Counted from the first letter of the stretch, positions 8,046-16,540 are shown. The stretch: 40,028 nt of DNA from Brucella tritici (GCF_008932295.1 NZ_WBWA01000035.1:1-40028), one strand, 5' to 3'. Numbers and translations are program-made. The notes: generated by a model from the letters alone, not told the origin.

Positions 8046-8198
8046 GTTTGCACCCTCCTAGAACGATAGTAATAATTGTAGTGATAGCTATGTTAATATT
8101 AGTAAATAGGAAAATATTTCTTCCGTCAACGACGTGAAATAGCACTTAATTTACTTCTATATTTAAATTATTTTTTCTCAGGGACGGAAGTTAAGGTT
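8046..8198. promoter_or_regulatory. AT-rich region upstream of the RTX gene
   Basis: The stretch is strongly AT-rich compared with its surroundings (TATTAATATTAGTAAATAGG type sequence) and must carry the RTX promoter. The left end of the IS3 element begins at its right edge. It may be foreign DNA or a silencer-bound region. Confidence 0.35.
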
Positions 8199-8263
8199 TG
8201 ACCTGCTCCCCTGAAATGTCCTCGCAATTTGGTTAATCTGTTCTCCGGAGAAGGAGACAGAAC

Positions 8264-8530
8264 ATGAAACGATCCCGCTTCAGCGAAGAACAGATCATCG
8301 GAATATTGAAGGAGCATCAGGCTTGGATGTCGGCCGTTGAGCTGTGCCGAAAGCACGGCGTCAGTGATGCGACGTTTTACACGTGGCGCTCGAAGTATGG
8401 CGGCATGGAGGTGTCCGATGCCAAGCGCCTGAAGTCTCTTGAAGACGAGAATGCCAAATTGAAGCCTCTTCTGGCTGACGCGATGTTGGACGTATCGGCT
8501 CTGAAGGAGATGCTTGGAAAAAACTTCTGA
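8264..8530 (+). CDS. IS3-family transposase OrfA (IS407 group), 88 aa
   Basis: MKRSRFSEEQIIGILKEHQA then VSDATFYTWRSKYGGMEVSD is the IS407-type OrfA helix-turn-helix. LKSLEDENAKLKPLLADAML is its leucine-zipper. GGAGAAGGAGACAG precedes the ATG. A run of six A at the end (GGAAAAAACTTC) is the usual slippery site for -1 frameshifting into OrfB. OrfA itself is complete, but the OrfB partner is broken, so it could at most make a free DNA-binding protein. Confidence 0.85.
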   Translation: MKRSRFSEEQIIGILKEHQAWMSAVELCRKHGVSDATFYTWRSKYGGMEVSDAKRLKSLEDENAKLKPLLADAMLDVSALKEMLGKNF

Positions 8531-8747
8531 AGCCCGGATCAAGGAGAAACGCCGTGAGCTGGGCTATGGAAGAAAGAGGCTATTCACAACGCCGGGCCTG
8601 CGATCTGGCGGGGGATCGATCCTCGCATCTATCGCTATCGTTCGACCCGTGGTGAAGATGATGTCGTGCGGTCCAGGTTGCGCGAACTGGCAAGTGAACG
8701 CCGTCGCTTCGGCTATCGCCGTCTGCATATCCTCCTGAAACGGGAAG
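8517..8747 (+). pseudogene. IS3-family transposase OrfB, truncated and frameshifted
   Basis: After the slippery run the OrfB frame reads AVSWAMEERGYSQRRACDLA. An extra G near 8610 shifts the frame, and the match resumes as RSRLRELASERRRFGYRRLH then ILLKRE. It ends at the second IS3-type left end, so the whole DDE integrase core is missing. Confidence 0.8.
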
Positions 8748-9090
8748 TGGACTTGCCTCGGAAAAGTGGAGAGGTTTTGATGAGTTGAAAGGAAACCTTT
8801 ATGACGAAGCGAGTGCCCTTTACGAAGGAATTTGAACGGGAGGCCGTTCGTCTTGCCGAGACGAGCGGTCGGACCCGCAAGGAGCTTGCTGAGGATGTTG
8901 GCATCGGCCTGTCGACACTGACACGGTGGATTTCGCGTAATCGGGATGCAACCATTGATGCTCTTGAACTGATTGACGCAAATGAAGATATGGCTGCTGA
9001 GCTCAAACGGCTCCGTCGGGAGAATGAGATATTGCGCCAGGAGCGGGATATCCTGAAGAAGGCGACGGTTTTTTCGCCAAGGAGGGAAGT
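8748..9090 (+). mobile_element. Second IS3-family element, 5' end only
   Basis: The left end TGGACTTGCCTCGGAAAAG at 8748 is followed by an OrfA gene. The element ends abruptly at about 9090, where GGTTCTGTTGCAAA (an IS6-type terminal sequence) begins. OrfB and the right end are absent. Confidence 0.6.
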
Positions 9091-9166
9091 GGTTCTGTTG
9101 CAAAAATTCGATTGGGATGGAACGTGGCTTACCGCAGGACGCAATTATGCTGTTAGGTCATGTTGA
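8801..9166 (+). pseudogene. IS3-family transposase OrfA, 3' end replaced by foreign sequence
   Basis: The first about 92 residues are a normal OrfA: FTKEFEREAVRLAETSGRTR, IGLSTLTRWISRNRD and the zipper LKRLRRENEILRQERDILKK, then ATVF. Family members continue FFAKE, but here the reading passes into the IS6-type end and other sequence (LLQKFDWDGTWLTAGRNYAV) before stopping. AAGGAAACC is a binding site just upstream of the ATG. It has no OrfB and cannot transpose. Confidence 0.8.
9091..9155 (+). mobile_element. Possible IS6-family end fragment
   Basis: GGTTCTGTTGCAAA at 9091-9104 closely resembles the terminal repeats of IS6/IS26-type elements (GGCACTGTTGCAAA in IS26). Only about 65 bases remain before the IS427-type element begins. 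No transposase of this family is in the window. The assignment rests on a 14-base match. Confidence 0.4.
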
Positions 9167-9935
9167 CAAAGTGCGGCAGCCATATTTTGACGGCAGCGAT
9201 GGCTAGGAATGCCTCGAAAGATTTTCTGGTTTTGTCGTATCGAGTGGCAATGCGACGGAATTGCTTTAATCTATTGAACATCCGCTCGATGCGGTTGCGA
9301 TCCTTGTAGGCTTGGAAGTCGCAAGCTGGAGGGTTTTTCGGTTCGCTTTGGGCGGAATAACGGGCTTTATGCCACTGCACAAAAGAGCGTCCCGAATGTT
9401 ATCGCCATCATAGCCTTTATCGGCGAGCAACAGTCTGGGCTTTTTCACAGGAATGGACATCAAGTCTTCAACTGCATTGTAATCCGAAGCTTCTCTCCGC
9501 CTGTGAGGATGAAGCTAACAGGGCGTCCCTGACCGTCTGTACGGGCGTGGACTTTTGTCGTAAAGCCGCCGCGTGATCGACCAAAAGCCTCCCTATAAGT
9601 CCCCCTTTTGCGCCAGCTGCCTGAGAATGACCACGAACAGTCGTGCTGTCGATCACATGTTGCCAGTCGTCAGTTAAGCCCAGTTCGACAAGGGTTTCCA
9701 AAAGCGCATCCCATACGCCTTGTTCTGCCCAGCGTCGAAACCGGACATAAACCGAATTCCATTTGCCGTAGCGTCCATGCATGTCGCGCCACGGGCAGCC
9801 AACCCGCAGAACATGAAGCATACCGTTGAGGTACCGGCGGTTATCCAAAGAAGGCCGGGACTTTCGTCCCCGCTCAGCAGGCAACAAGCTCTCAATGAGA
9901 ATCCATTCCTGCTCGCTTAGATCGCCGCGCGCCAT
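9153..9935 (-). pseudogene. IS5-family (IS427 group) transposase with three frameshifts
   Basis: The N-terminus MARGDLSEQEWILIESLLPA and the region DDWQHVIDSTTVRGHSQAAG (first catalytic Asp) run from 9935 to about 9610. An indel near AAAGGGGGAC (about 9605) breaks the frame. An extra G in GGCGGAGAGAAGC (about 9490) breaks it again, and a lost A in CGAAAAACCC (about 9325) breaks it a third time. The remaining parts read LLLADKGYDGDNIRDALL (second Asp) and NRIERMFNRLKQFRRIATRY (Glu), ending WLPHFVNMT with the stop overlapping the target site. IS427 elements may use one programmed frameshift, but three are too many for activity in cis. Confidence 0.85.
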
Positions 9936-10005
9936 AACTGCCTCATAAAAAGCAGTCTTGAATCACGCTTTAGCTGATTTGGGATTCCACTTTGTCAACA
10001 CGGCC
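9156..10005 (-). mobile_element. IS427-group element, 850 bp, with terminal repeats and TA duplication
   Basis: The ends are GGTCATGTTGACAAAGTG (9156-9173) and, inverted at 9988-10005, GGCCGTGTTGACAAAGTG: 16 of 18 identical. The dinucleotide TA flanks both (9154-9155 and 10006-10007), the duplication typical of this group. Length fits the 800-900 bp of relatives. It carries the broken transposase on the minus strand and could move only with help in trans. Confidence 0.85.
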
Positions 10006-10141
10006 TAGCCAATCTAACTGATGTGCGGGTTGTAAATAATCTTTTCAAAATCACCTGAAGAATTTGACGAACAAATACTCTATGCAGGAGACGTAAACCT
10101 TAAAACGATGCATACCTTTTGAAAAATGGGAGAAATTCACT

Positions 10142-11038
10142 TTGGCAGTTGGTCGTCAATCCATGCCGCCGCTCAATGCGCTGGTGGTTTTCGACAGCGC
10201 GGCCAGACTTGGCAGCTTCTCCCGTGCAGGTCTGGAACTGGGCCTTACCCAGAGCGCCGTGAGCCGACAGATCGGCAAGCTGGAAGCTTTCATTGGTTCA
10301 AAGCTCTTCAATCGTCTGCCTGTCGGCGTACAGCTGACCGCTATCGGCGAAAGTTATGCCTCGGAAGTCAGCCGATTGCTTGGCGATCTCAGCGCTGTCA
10401 CAGATGGCCTTCGGGCGTGGATCGGCCCCCGGCAGATCACCATCGCCTGTTCGCGCGGCATTGCCGACCAGTGGTTTCTCTCGCGCATAGGCAAGTTGAA
10501 AGCAGAGATTTCAGGCATCGAAATCCGGTTGCGCGTGACGGATGACGTCGCCCATTTGCGGCTCGATGAGTTCGACCTTGCATTGTTTTATCGCAAAGAA
10601 CGCCCCATCGGCGTCAATCTGACGGTCCTCGGTCGAGAGGAAGTCGTGCCGGTATCGGCACCGGGTGTGCCCAACATCATGGAGCAGGAAGCGCCAGTGC
10701 TGCTCGCTATCGAAGATACGATGCGCGAGTGGCAGGGATGGCCGGAATGGTGGCACGACGCCCGACTGTCGCCGCCGCCCGGCGCGCTGGAATGGCGGCT
10801 TGGCGATTACGGCCTTTGCGTCGCCGCGGCAACGCAAGGCATCGGCATCACGCTCGGCTGGACATGGCTGATCAAGGAACAGCTTGCGAGCGGGACTTTG
10901 GTGCCTGTACACAGCCATATGATGCGGTCGGACGCCTATTTCTATCTGATGCGACCTGCCGACCGTCACCAGCGCAAAATCGTGCGGGAAGTGGCCGACT
11001 GGCTGATTGCAAGCAATGGAACCGATCCTATCACGTAA
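10142..11038 (+). CDS. LysR-family transcriptional regulator, GcvA-like (298 aa)
   Basis: The N-terminal HTH (SMPPLNALVVFDSAARLGSF, then LTQSAVSRQIGKLEAFIGSK and LFNR) is typical of GcvA-type LysR proteins, followed by a periplasmic-binding-like effector domain (about 95-295). I take the TTG at 10142 because GGGAG lies nine bases upstream; the ATG at 10163 is the alternative and fits the usual family start better but has no clear binding site. It points toward the peptide ABC operon starting at 11579, with one small gene in between on the other strand, so it may regulate that operon. A palindrome with a T-N11-A core lies at 11462-11484. Confidence 0.9.
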   Translation: MAVGRQSMPPLNALVVFDSAARLGSFSRAGLELGLTQSAVSRQIGKLEAFIGSKLFNRLPVGVQLTAIGESYASEVSRLLGDLSAVTDGLRAWIGPRQITIACSRGIADQWFLSRIGKLKAEISGIEIRLRVTDDVAHLRLDEFDLALFYRKERPIGVNLTVLGREEVVPVSAPGVPNIMEQEAPVLLAIEDTMREWQGWPEWWHDARLSPPPGALEWRLGDYGLCVAAATQGIGITLGWTWLIKEQLASGTLVPVHSHMMRSDAYFYLMRPADRHQRKIVREVADWLIASNGTDPIT

Positions 11039-11062
11039 AGATGATGGGACCGGCGAAACGCA

Positions 11063-11329
11063 TCATTCCTGCGGGAGTGCGGCGCGGCGGCGCGACACCA
11101 TGCGGAAGCGGATATATCCGAAAACGGTGATGACCAGCCAGGCAACCTGCGAAATAAAGGAGCCGAGGTTGAAATTCCAGGCGAGCGAATAGATCAGGGC
11201 GACGCCGCCCAGCACATTCAGCAGCGGAATGACCGGATCGTCGACGGTAAAAATACGCAATTGAATCAGCGCATAGCCAAGAAGGTAAAAGAACGCGCCC
11301 ACCAAGCCGATAACATCCGGCAAACCCAT
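11063..11329 (-). CDS. Small inner-membrane protein, CBU_0592-like (88 aa)
   Basis: MGLPDVIGLVGAFFYLLGYA opens three predicted membrane helices: about 6-24, 32-52 (VIPLLNVLGGVALIYSLAW) and 58-76 (ISQVAWLVITVFGYIRF), followed by a basic tail MVSRRRAAL. This size and pattern match small membrane proteins grouped with Coxiella CBU_0592; no function is known. GGAG precedes the ATG. The gene is convergent with the LysR gene, whose stop is only 24 bases away, so they share the region as opposed 3' ends. Confidence 0.75.
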   Translation of the reverse strand: MGLPDVIGLVGAFFYLLGYALIQLRIFTVDDPVIPLLNVLGGVALIYSLAWNFNLGSFISQVAWLVITVFGYIRFRMVSRRRAALPQE

Positions 11330-11461
11330 TTTCGATCTCCAGGATCATCCAAATCTGAAAAAGCAGAGACGGCTTCCCCTACGGAAAGGCGCCCCTGCCG
11401 GTACTGTTGGACGCTCCTTTATTCCTGTTCGCACAAATGCCAAGACACACATTTCGCATGG

Positions 11462-11484
11462 GGGTATGCTTAAAAGTCATACCC
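11462..11484. promoter_or_regulatory. Inverted repeat with LysR-box form upstream of the peptide ABC operon
   Basis: GGGTATG (11462-11468) and CATACCC (11478-11484) form a perfect 7-bp inverted repeat around 9 bases, giving T-N11-A spacing as in LysR boxes. It lies 95 bases before the binding-protein gene. Use by the LysR protein at 10142 is inference; a role as an mRNA hairpin is possible. Confidence 0.5.
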
Positions 11485-11578
11485 AGAAATCCGACATCAA
11501 CCCTTGAAAATAAGGGCTACAGTAAGCTACCCCACCCGCAAAAGCCGATAAGCTATGACTTAAACACAGGGGTACAGA

Positions 11579-13156
11579 ATGCCTGAGCAAAAAAGCCAGT
11601 TTCAATTGACGCGTCGTTCTTTCATGGCGGGCGCAGCCGGCCTCGGTCTGGTGGGCATCACCGGCATGAGCGGCCTGATCACCTCGCCCGCTGCTGCGGC
11701 GGGCGATAGCGCGCCAAAGAAAGGCGGAGTGCTCAAGCTCGGCATCGGCGGCGGCAGCACGACCGATAATTTCGACCCGCGCCTTCTGAAAGATTGGGTT
11801 CCGGTCAATCAGGCCTACATGCTGATGAACGGCCTTGTCGAAATCGACGCCGACAACAAGGCTGTGCCTGAACTGTTCGAAAGCTGGGAACCGTCAGCCG
11901 ACGCCAAGGAATGGACCTTCAAGGTTCGTCAGGGTGTGACCTTCCATAATGACAAGACGCTTGACGCCGACGACGTCATCTATTCGATCAACCTGCATCG
12001 CGGCGAAACCACATCCGGCGCACGTTCACTGGCATCGGAATTCACCGATGTCGCCAAGGTCGATGCTGGCACGGTCAAGATCACACTGAAGAGCGGCAAT
12101 GCCGATCTACCTTACATCCTGTCCGATTATCACTTCCTCGTCGTTCCGAAGGACTGGACCGATTTCAACAAGCCGGTGGGCACCGGACCTTTCGTCTTCG
12201 AGCGTTTCCAGCCGGGCGTGCGTTCGCGTTTCACGCGCAATGAGAGCTACTGGAAGCCGAACACGGCATGGGTTGATGCAGTTGAAGTCATCGTCATCAA
12301 CGATGTGTCTGCCCGCACCAACGCCATGATGTCCGGTCAGGTACATGCCATCAACCAGCTCGATTTCAAGACCGTCGATCTGTTGAAGCGCAATCCGAAC
12401 CTCAACATCGTTCAGTCGTCCGGCGGCCAGCACTTCTCTTTCCTGATGGATTGCACGCAAGCCCCGTTTACCGACAACAATGTCCGTCTCGCCGTCAAGC
12501 ACGCCATCGACCGCGAACAGATGCTGAAGACCGCCTTGCGCGGCTATGGACGTCTCGGAAACGACAACCCTATCCCGAGCACCGATCCGTTCTTCGACGC
12601 CGCACTGCCGCAGCGCGCCTATGATCCGGAAAAGGCCAAGTTCTATCTCAAGCAGGCAGGCATGGATTCGCTGAAAATCCAGCTGTCTGCTTCCGATGCC
12701 GCCTTCACGGGCGCTGTCGATGCCGCAGCGATCTTCCGCACCGCCGCCGCCAAGTCGGGCATCGAGATCGATATCAAGCGTGAACCGGCTGACGGATATT
12801 GGGATAATGTCTGGATGAAGGCGCCGTTCTGCATGTCTTATCGTGGTGGTCGCCCGACTGCCGATCAGGCCCTGTCGGTCGCCTACGCGTCCAACGCATC
12901 GCAAAACGATACGCATTGGAAGAGCGCCGATTTCGACGCCAAGCTGCTTGAAGCCCGTGCGATGCTCGATCAGGCCAAGCGCAAGGAAATCTACGCCGAA
13001 TTGCAGGCCATGATCAGCAATGATGGCGGTGCGCTTATTCCGATGTTCGGCGACTATCTCGACGCCACCTCCAAGAAGCTCAAGGGCGTGACCACGCATC
13101 CGATGTTCAATCTGATGGGTGCGCGCCTTGCCGAAAAAGTCTGGCTGGAAGCATAA
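11579..13156 (+). CDS. Peptide/opine-type ABC transporter substrate-binding protein (SBP family 5)
   Basis: This is a periplasmic receptor of 525 residues. The N-terminus QFQLTRRSFMAGAAGLGLVG is a twin-arginine signal (Arg12-Arg13), so it is exported folded through Tat, ending near SPAAAAG. The mature part is a DppA/OppA-type protein (KKGGVLKLGIGGGSTTDNFD, then VFHNDKTLDADDVIYSIN-like VTFHND, and MKAPFCMSYRGGRPTADQAL). AGGGG lies just before the ATG. It heads an operon with permeases and ATPase. Family members bind oligopeptides, dipeptides, opines or glutathione; the hydrolase at the operon's end hints at an amide- or ester-containing ligand. Specificity cannot be read from sequence. Confidence 0.92.
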   Translation: MPEQKSQFQLTRRSFMAGAAGLGLVGITGMSGLITSPAAAAGDSAPKKGGVLKLGIGGGSTTDNFDPRLLKDWVPVNQAYMLMNGLVEIDADNKAVPELFESWEPSADAKEWTFKVRQGVTFHNDKTLDADDVIYSINLHRGETTSGARSLASEFTDVAKVDAGTVKITLKSGNADLPYILSDYHFLVVPKDWTDFNKPVGTGPFVFERFQPGVRSRFTRNESYWKPNTAWVDAVEVIVINDVSARTNAMMSGQVHAINQLDFKTVDLLKRNPNLNIVQSSGGQHFSFLMDCTQAPFTDNNVRLAVKHAIDREQMLKTALRGYGRLGNDNPIPSTDPFFDAALPQRAYDPEKAKFYLKQAGMDSLKIQLSASDAAFTGAVDAAAIFRTAAAKSGIEIDIKREPADGYWDNVWMKAPFCMSYRGGRPTADQALSVAYASNASQNDTHWKSADFDAKLLEARAMLDQAKRKEIYAELQAMISNDGGALIPMFGDYLDATSKKLKGVTTHPMFNLMGARLAEKVWLEA

Positions 13157-14104
13157 ATGTTCGTTCTAATCATCAAGCGTGTGGGGCTCGGGCTCCTCAC
13201 GCTGTTCCTCGTGTCGGCGTTGATTTTCGCCGGCACGCAGATCTTGCCGGGTGACGTGGCGTCCGCCATTCTCGGTCAGAATGCCACGCCGGAAGCGCTT
13301 GCGACGCTGCGCGAAAGCCTCGGTCTCAATCAACCGGTCCTCGCACGCTATTTCGCGTGGCTGGCAGGTTTCGTGACCGGCGATCTCGGCACCTCGCTTG
13401 CCAATCAGCAACCGGTCGCCGATCTCCTGTGGCCGCGTTTCTGGAATACGATGGCGCTTGCAGCCTTTGCGGCAGTCATCAGCGTCCCGATCGCCATTCT
13501 CTTTGGCCTCATTACCGCGGTTAAGCGCGGCGGCATCTTCGACCGCGTTGTGAATATCGTGGCGCTCGCCTTCGTTTCGCTGCCAGAATATTTCCTCGGC
13601 CTTTTGCTGATCCTGTTCCTGTCGATCCGCTTCAACCTGCTGCCAAGCCTTGCCGATACCTATGAAGGCATGACGTTCCTTGAATGGATTCAGGCCACTG
13701 CCCTGCCCGCACTGACGCTGGTTCTGGTGACCGTTGCGCAGATGATGCGCATGACCCGCACCGCCGTTTTGTCTGTTATGGATCAGGCTTATGTTGAAAC
13801 CGCCTATCTGAAGGGTCTGCGCACCAAGCGCGTTGTGACCAAGCACGCCTTGCCCAATGCGGCAGCGCCGATTGTCAATGTGGTGGCGTTCAACATCGCT
13901 TACCTCATCACCGGCGTGGTGCTGGTCGAAGCTGTCTTCAATTATAACGGCCTTGGCCGCTTCATGGTTGACGCCGTCTCCAAGCGTGACCTTCCGCTCG
14001 TGCAGGCTGCGGCCCTCGTCTTCGGTGCGGCCTATGTCATCCTCAATATCATCGCCGATGTCGCTGCCATCGCGCTCAATCCGCGCCTGAGGCACCCACG
14101 GTGA
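13157..14104 (+). CDS. ABC transporter permease, DppB type
   Basis: This inner-membrane protein of 315 residues starts directly after the stop of the binding-protein gene. The N-terminal helix (LGLLTLFLVSALIFAGTQIL) and PGD, NQPVLARYFAWLAGFVTGDL are the DppB signature. Several more helices follow, and the EAA loop that contacts the ATPase reads TAYLKGLRTKRVVTKHALPN (about 215-235). It pairs with the next gene as the two channel halves. Its stop overlaps the next start (GTGA). Confidence 0.93.
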   Translation: MFVLIIKRVGLGLLTLFLVSALIFAGTQILPGDVASAILGQNATPEALATLRESLGLNQPVLARYFAWLAGFVTGDLGTSLANQQPVADLLWPRFWNTMALAAFAAVISVPIAILFGLITAVKRGGIFDRVVNIVALAFVSLPEYFLGLLLILFLSIRFNLLPSLADTYEGMTFLEWIQATALPALTLVLVTVAQMMRMTRTAVLSVMDQAYVETAYLKGLRTKRVVTKHALPNAAAPIVNVVAFNIAYLITGVVLVEAVFNYNGLGRFMVDAVSKRDLPLVQAAALVFGAAYVILNIIADVAAIALNPRLRHPR

Positions 14105-14928
14105 AGACAATGAAGAAATCTATTCCCCTGACGGCATGGGTCGGTCTCGCCATCATCACCCTCTGCCTCCTGATGTTCCTGTTTGGCCCAATGATCGCGC
14201 CTTATGGTCAGGAAGATATTGTCGGCGCACCATTTGATCCGCCATCGGCCCAGTTCTGGTTCGGTCTCGATCAGAATGGCCGCGATATGCTCTCGCGCCT
14301 GCTTTTTGGTGCGCAGATGTCAATCGGCGTCTCGCTGGCTGCATCGCTCCTGTCGTTCAGCGTCGGTGTGCCGCTCGGCTTCCTTGCTGCCATTTTCGGC
14401 GGTTGGGTCGATACGGTTCTCTCACGCATTGTCGATACCGTCATGTGCATTCCCGTGCTCATTTCGGCGCTCGTCATTCTACAGGCGCTCGGCTCGTCAC
14501 TGCCGGTTCTGATCATCACCATCGCATTGCTCGATTCCACCCGTGTGTTCCGCTTGGCGCGTATCGTGGCGCAGGGCGTCAATGTGCTGGAATATGCCGA
14601 AACCGCCCGTCTCCGCGGCGAAGGTCTTGGCTGGCTGATCTGGCGTGAAATCCTGCCAAATACGCTGCCGCCGCTGATTGCGGAATTCGGCCTGCGTTTC
14701 TGCTTCACCTTCCTCTTCGTTGCCGGCCTGTCGTTCCTTGGCCTTGGCATCCAGCCGCCATTTGCGGATTGGGGCGGCATGGTGAAGGACAACCAGCAGG
14801 CTATTCTCTACGGCCTCTACGCACCGCTGTTCCCGGCGGTTGCAATCGCCATCCTCACCGTTGGCGTCAACCTCGTCGTTGACTGGCTTTTGGCCGGACG
14901 CACGACCACGCAGGGAGCTGATCGATGA
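14101..14928 (+). CDS. ABC transporter permease, DppC type
   Basis: This inner-membrane protein of 275 residues has an N-terminal helix (WVGLAIITLCLLMFLFGPMI), the DppC motif FGLDQNGRDMLSRLLFGAQM and the EAA loop ARLRGEGLGWLIWREILPNT (about 165-190). It begins at GTG 14101 overlapping the previous stop; an ATG at 14110 is an alternative. Its stop overlaps the next start by ATGA, indicating translational coupling. Together with the DppB-type protein it forms the translocation pore. Confidence 0.93.
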   Translation: MKTMKKSIPLTAWVGLAIITLCLLMFLFGPMIAPYGQEDIVGAPFDPPSAQFWFGLDQNGRDMLSRLLFGAQMSIGVSLAASLLSFSVGVPLGFLAAIFGGWVDTVLSRIVDTVMCIPVLISALVILQALGSSLPVLIITIALLDSTRVFRLARIVAQGVNVLEYAETARLRGEGLGWLIWREILPNTLPPLIAEFGLRFCFTFLFVAGLSFLGLGIQPPFADWGGMVKDNQQAILYGLYAPLFPAVAIAILTVGVNLVVDWLLAGRTTTQGADR

Positions 14929-16532
14929 GCAAGGATATCGTTCTTTCAATCTCCGATCTCGTCGTCAAAGCCCCCAATGACGCAACGCTTGTCGATCATG
15001 TCAATGTGACGCTTAAGCGTGGTGAAGTGCTTGGTCTTATCGGTGAGTCTGGTGCTGGCAAGTCCACCATTGGACTTGCAGCCATGGGCTATGGTCGCGG
15101 CGGTTGTAGAATCGCTGAAGGCACCATTGTCGTTGACGATATTTCGTTGATGGACGGCACCCGCGAAACGCGAGAAAAGGCGCGCGGCGCACGTATCGCC
15201 TATGTGGCGCAAAGTGCGGCAGCGTCGTTTAATCCGGCACATCGCATCGGCGATCAGATCATGGAAGGCTCGCTTTATCACGGCCTCATGACCAAAGCCG
15301 AAGCCAAAGCATGGATGCTGGAACTACTGCATACATTGCAGCTTCCTGATGCCGACACCTTTGGTGATCGTTATCCGCATCAGGTTTCCGGTGGGCAGTT
15401 GCAACGTGCCATGGTTGCTATGGCCATGTCCTGCCGCCCGGATATTCTGGTGCTGGACGAGCCTACAACTGCGCTTGACGTAACAACCCAGATCGAAGTG
15501 CTGGCACTGCTGCGCAGCCTGATCCAGCGTTACAACACGGCAGCACTTTACATCACGCATGACCTTGCAGTCGTGGCGCAAATTGCCGACCGCATCATGG
15601 TTCTGCGTCATGGCAAGATGGTCGAGCTTGGCTCTGCCGAGCAAATTCTCGAAGCACCAAAGCAGGAATATACCCAGCGTCTGGTGTCTGAGCGTGAAGC
15701 CAGCATTTCGGGCGAACAGGCCGAGCACAAGACCGGCGAAATCCTGCTCGAAGTGAAGAGCGCAACCGCCTATTACGGCAAGAAACTCGTTTTGACCGAT
15801 GTGGGTTGCTATATCCGTCGCGGTGAAACGCTTGCAGTTGTGGGCGAGTCCGGTTCCGGCAAGTCGACGCTTGCGCGCATCATTGCAGGCCTGCCGCCGC
15901 ACTCAAGCGGCATCATCACGCTTGCCGGGCAGCGGCTGGAAGCGAACTACAAAAAGCGTAGCCGTGAAGAACTGCGCCGCATTCAGCTCGTTTACCAGCT
16001 GCCTGACGTGGCGTTGAATCCACGCCAGACCGTTGGTGAAATCATCGGTCGTCCGATGAAGTTCTATTTCGGCATGAATGAGGACCAGCGCGAGATTGAG
16101 GTCAAGCGCCTGCTTGAACTCATCGGCCTGCCTGCCGATTTCGCAAGCCGCCTGCCGGGCGCGCTTTCGGGCGGACAGAAACAGCGTGTGTGTATCGCCC
16201 GTGCGCTGGCTGCCAAGCCTGATCTCATCATCTGCGATGAAGTTACCTCGGCACTCGACCCGCTTGTCGCGGAGGAAATTCTCAGACTTCTGCGCAAGTT
16301 GCAGGACGAATTGCACGTGTCATATCTCTTCATCACCCACGACCTTGGCGTCGTCCGTCGGCTCGCCGACCGCACCATGGTGATGCAGAAGGGCAAGGTG
16401 GTCGAAACCGGCACCACGAAGGCAATCTTCGAACCGCCTTACGAGCCCTATACGGAGCAGCTCATCACATCCGTTCCGGAGCTGCGCCGTGACTGGCTGG
16501 ACGATATCCTGAAAGTACGTGCCGCCAGTTAA
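14925..16532 (+). CDS. Peptide ABC transporter, fused double ATP-binding protein (DppD-DppF type)
   Basis: This 535-residue protein has two complete ATPase domains. First: Walker A GESGAGKST (40-48), signature VSGGQLQRA, Walker B ILVLDEPTTALD. Second (from about 265): Walker A GESGSGKST, signature LSGGQKQRV, Walker B LIICDEVTSALD and the switch His in FITHDLGVV. Both domains keep all key residues, although the second Walker B ends DEV instead of DEP. Fusions of this kind, replacing separate DppD and DppF proteins, are common in alphaproteobacteria. It energises the permeases encoded just upstream. Confidence 0.94.
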   Translation: MSKDIVLSISDLVVKAPNDATLVDHVNVTLKRGEVLGLIGESGAGKSTIGLAAMGYGRGGCRIAEGTIVVDDISLMDGTRETREKARGARIAYVAQSAAASFNPAHRIGDQIMEGSLYHGLMTKAEAKAWMLELLHTLQLPDADTFGDRYPHQVSGGQLQRAMVAMAMSCRPDILVLDEPTTALDVTTQIEVLALLRSLIQRYNTAALYITHDLAVVAQIADRIMVLRHGKMVELGSAEQILEAPKQEYTQRLVSEREASISGEQAEHKTGEILLEVKSATAYYGKKLVLTDVGCYIRRGETLAVVGESGSGKSTLARIIAGLPPHSSGIITLAGQRLEANYKKRSREELRRIQLVYQLPDVALNPRQTVGEIIGRPMKFYFGMNEDQREIEVKRLLELIGLPADFASRLPGALSGGQKQRVCIARALAAKPDLIICDEVTSALDPLVAEEILRLLRKLQDELHVSYLFITHDLGVVRRLADRTMVMQKGKVVETGTTKAIFEPPYEPYTEQLITSVPELRRDWLDDILKVRAAS

Positions 16533-16540
16533 ACTACCGA

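Larger units (their letters stand above)
8199..8747 (+). mobile_element. IS3-family (IS407-like) element, 3'-truncated
   Basis: The left end TGACCTGCTCCCC at 8199 matches the terminal repeat style of the IS407 group. OrfA is intact and OrfB starts, but the element stops at about 8747, where TGGACTTGCCTCGG of a second IS3-type element begins. No right end (GGGGAGCAGGTCA) is present in the window, so the rest was lost. Confidence 0.7.

Noticed and set aside
12107..14110. Two antisense open frames of 330 and 314 codons over the binding-protein and DppB-type genes
   Set aside because: Low-complexity, charged readings without motifs or binding sites, opposite well-supported transporter genes.
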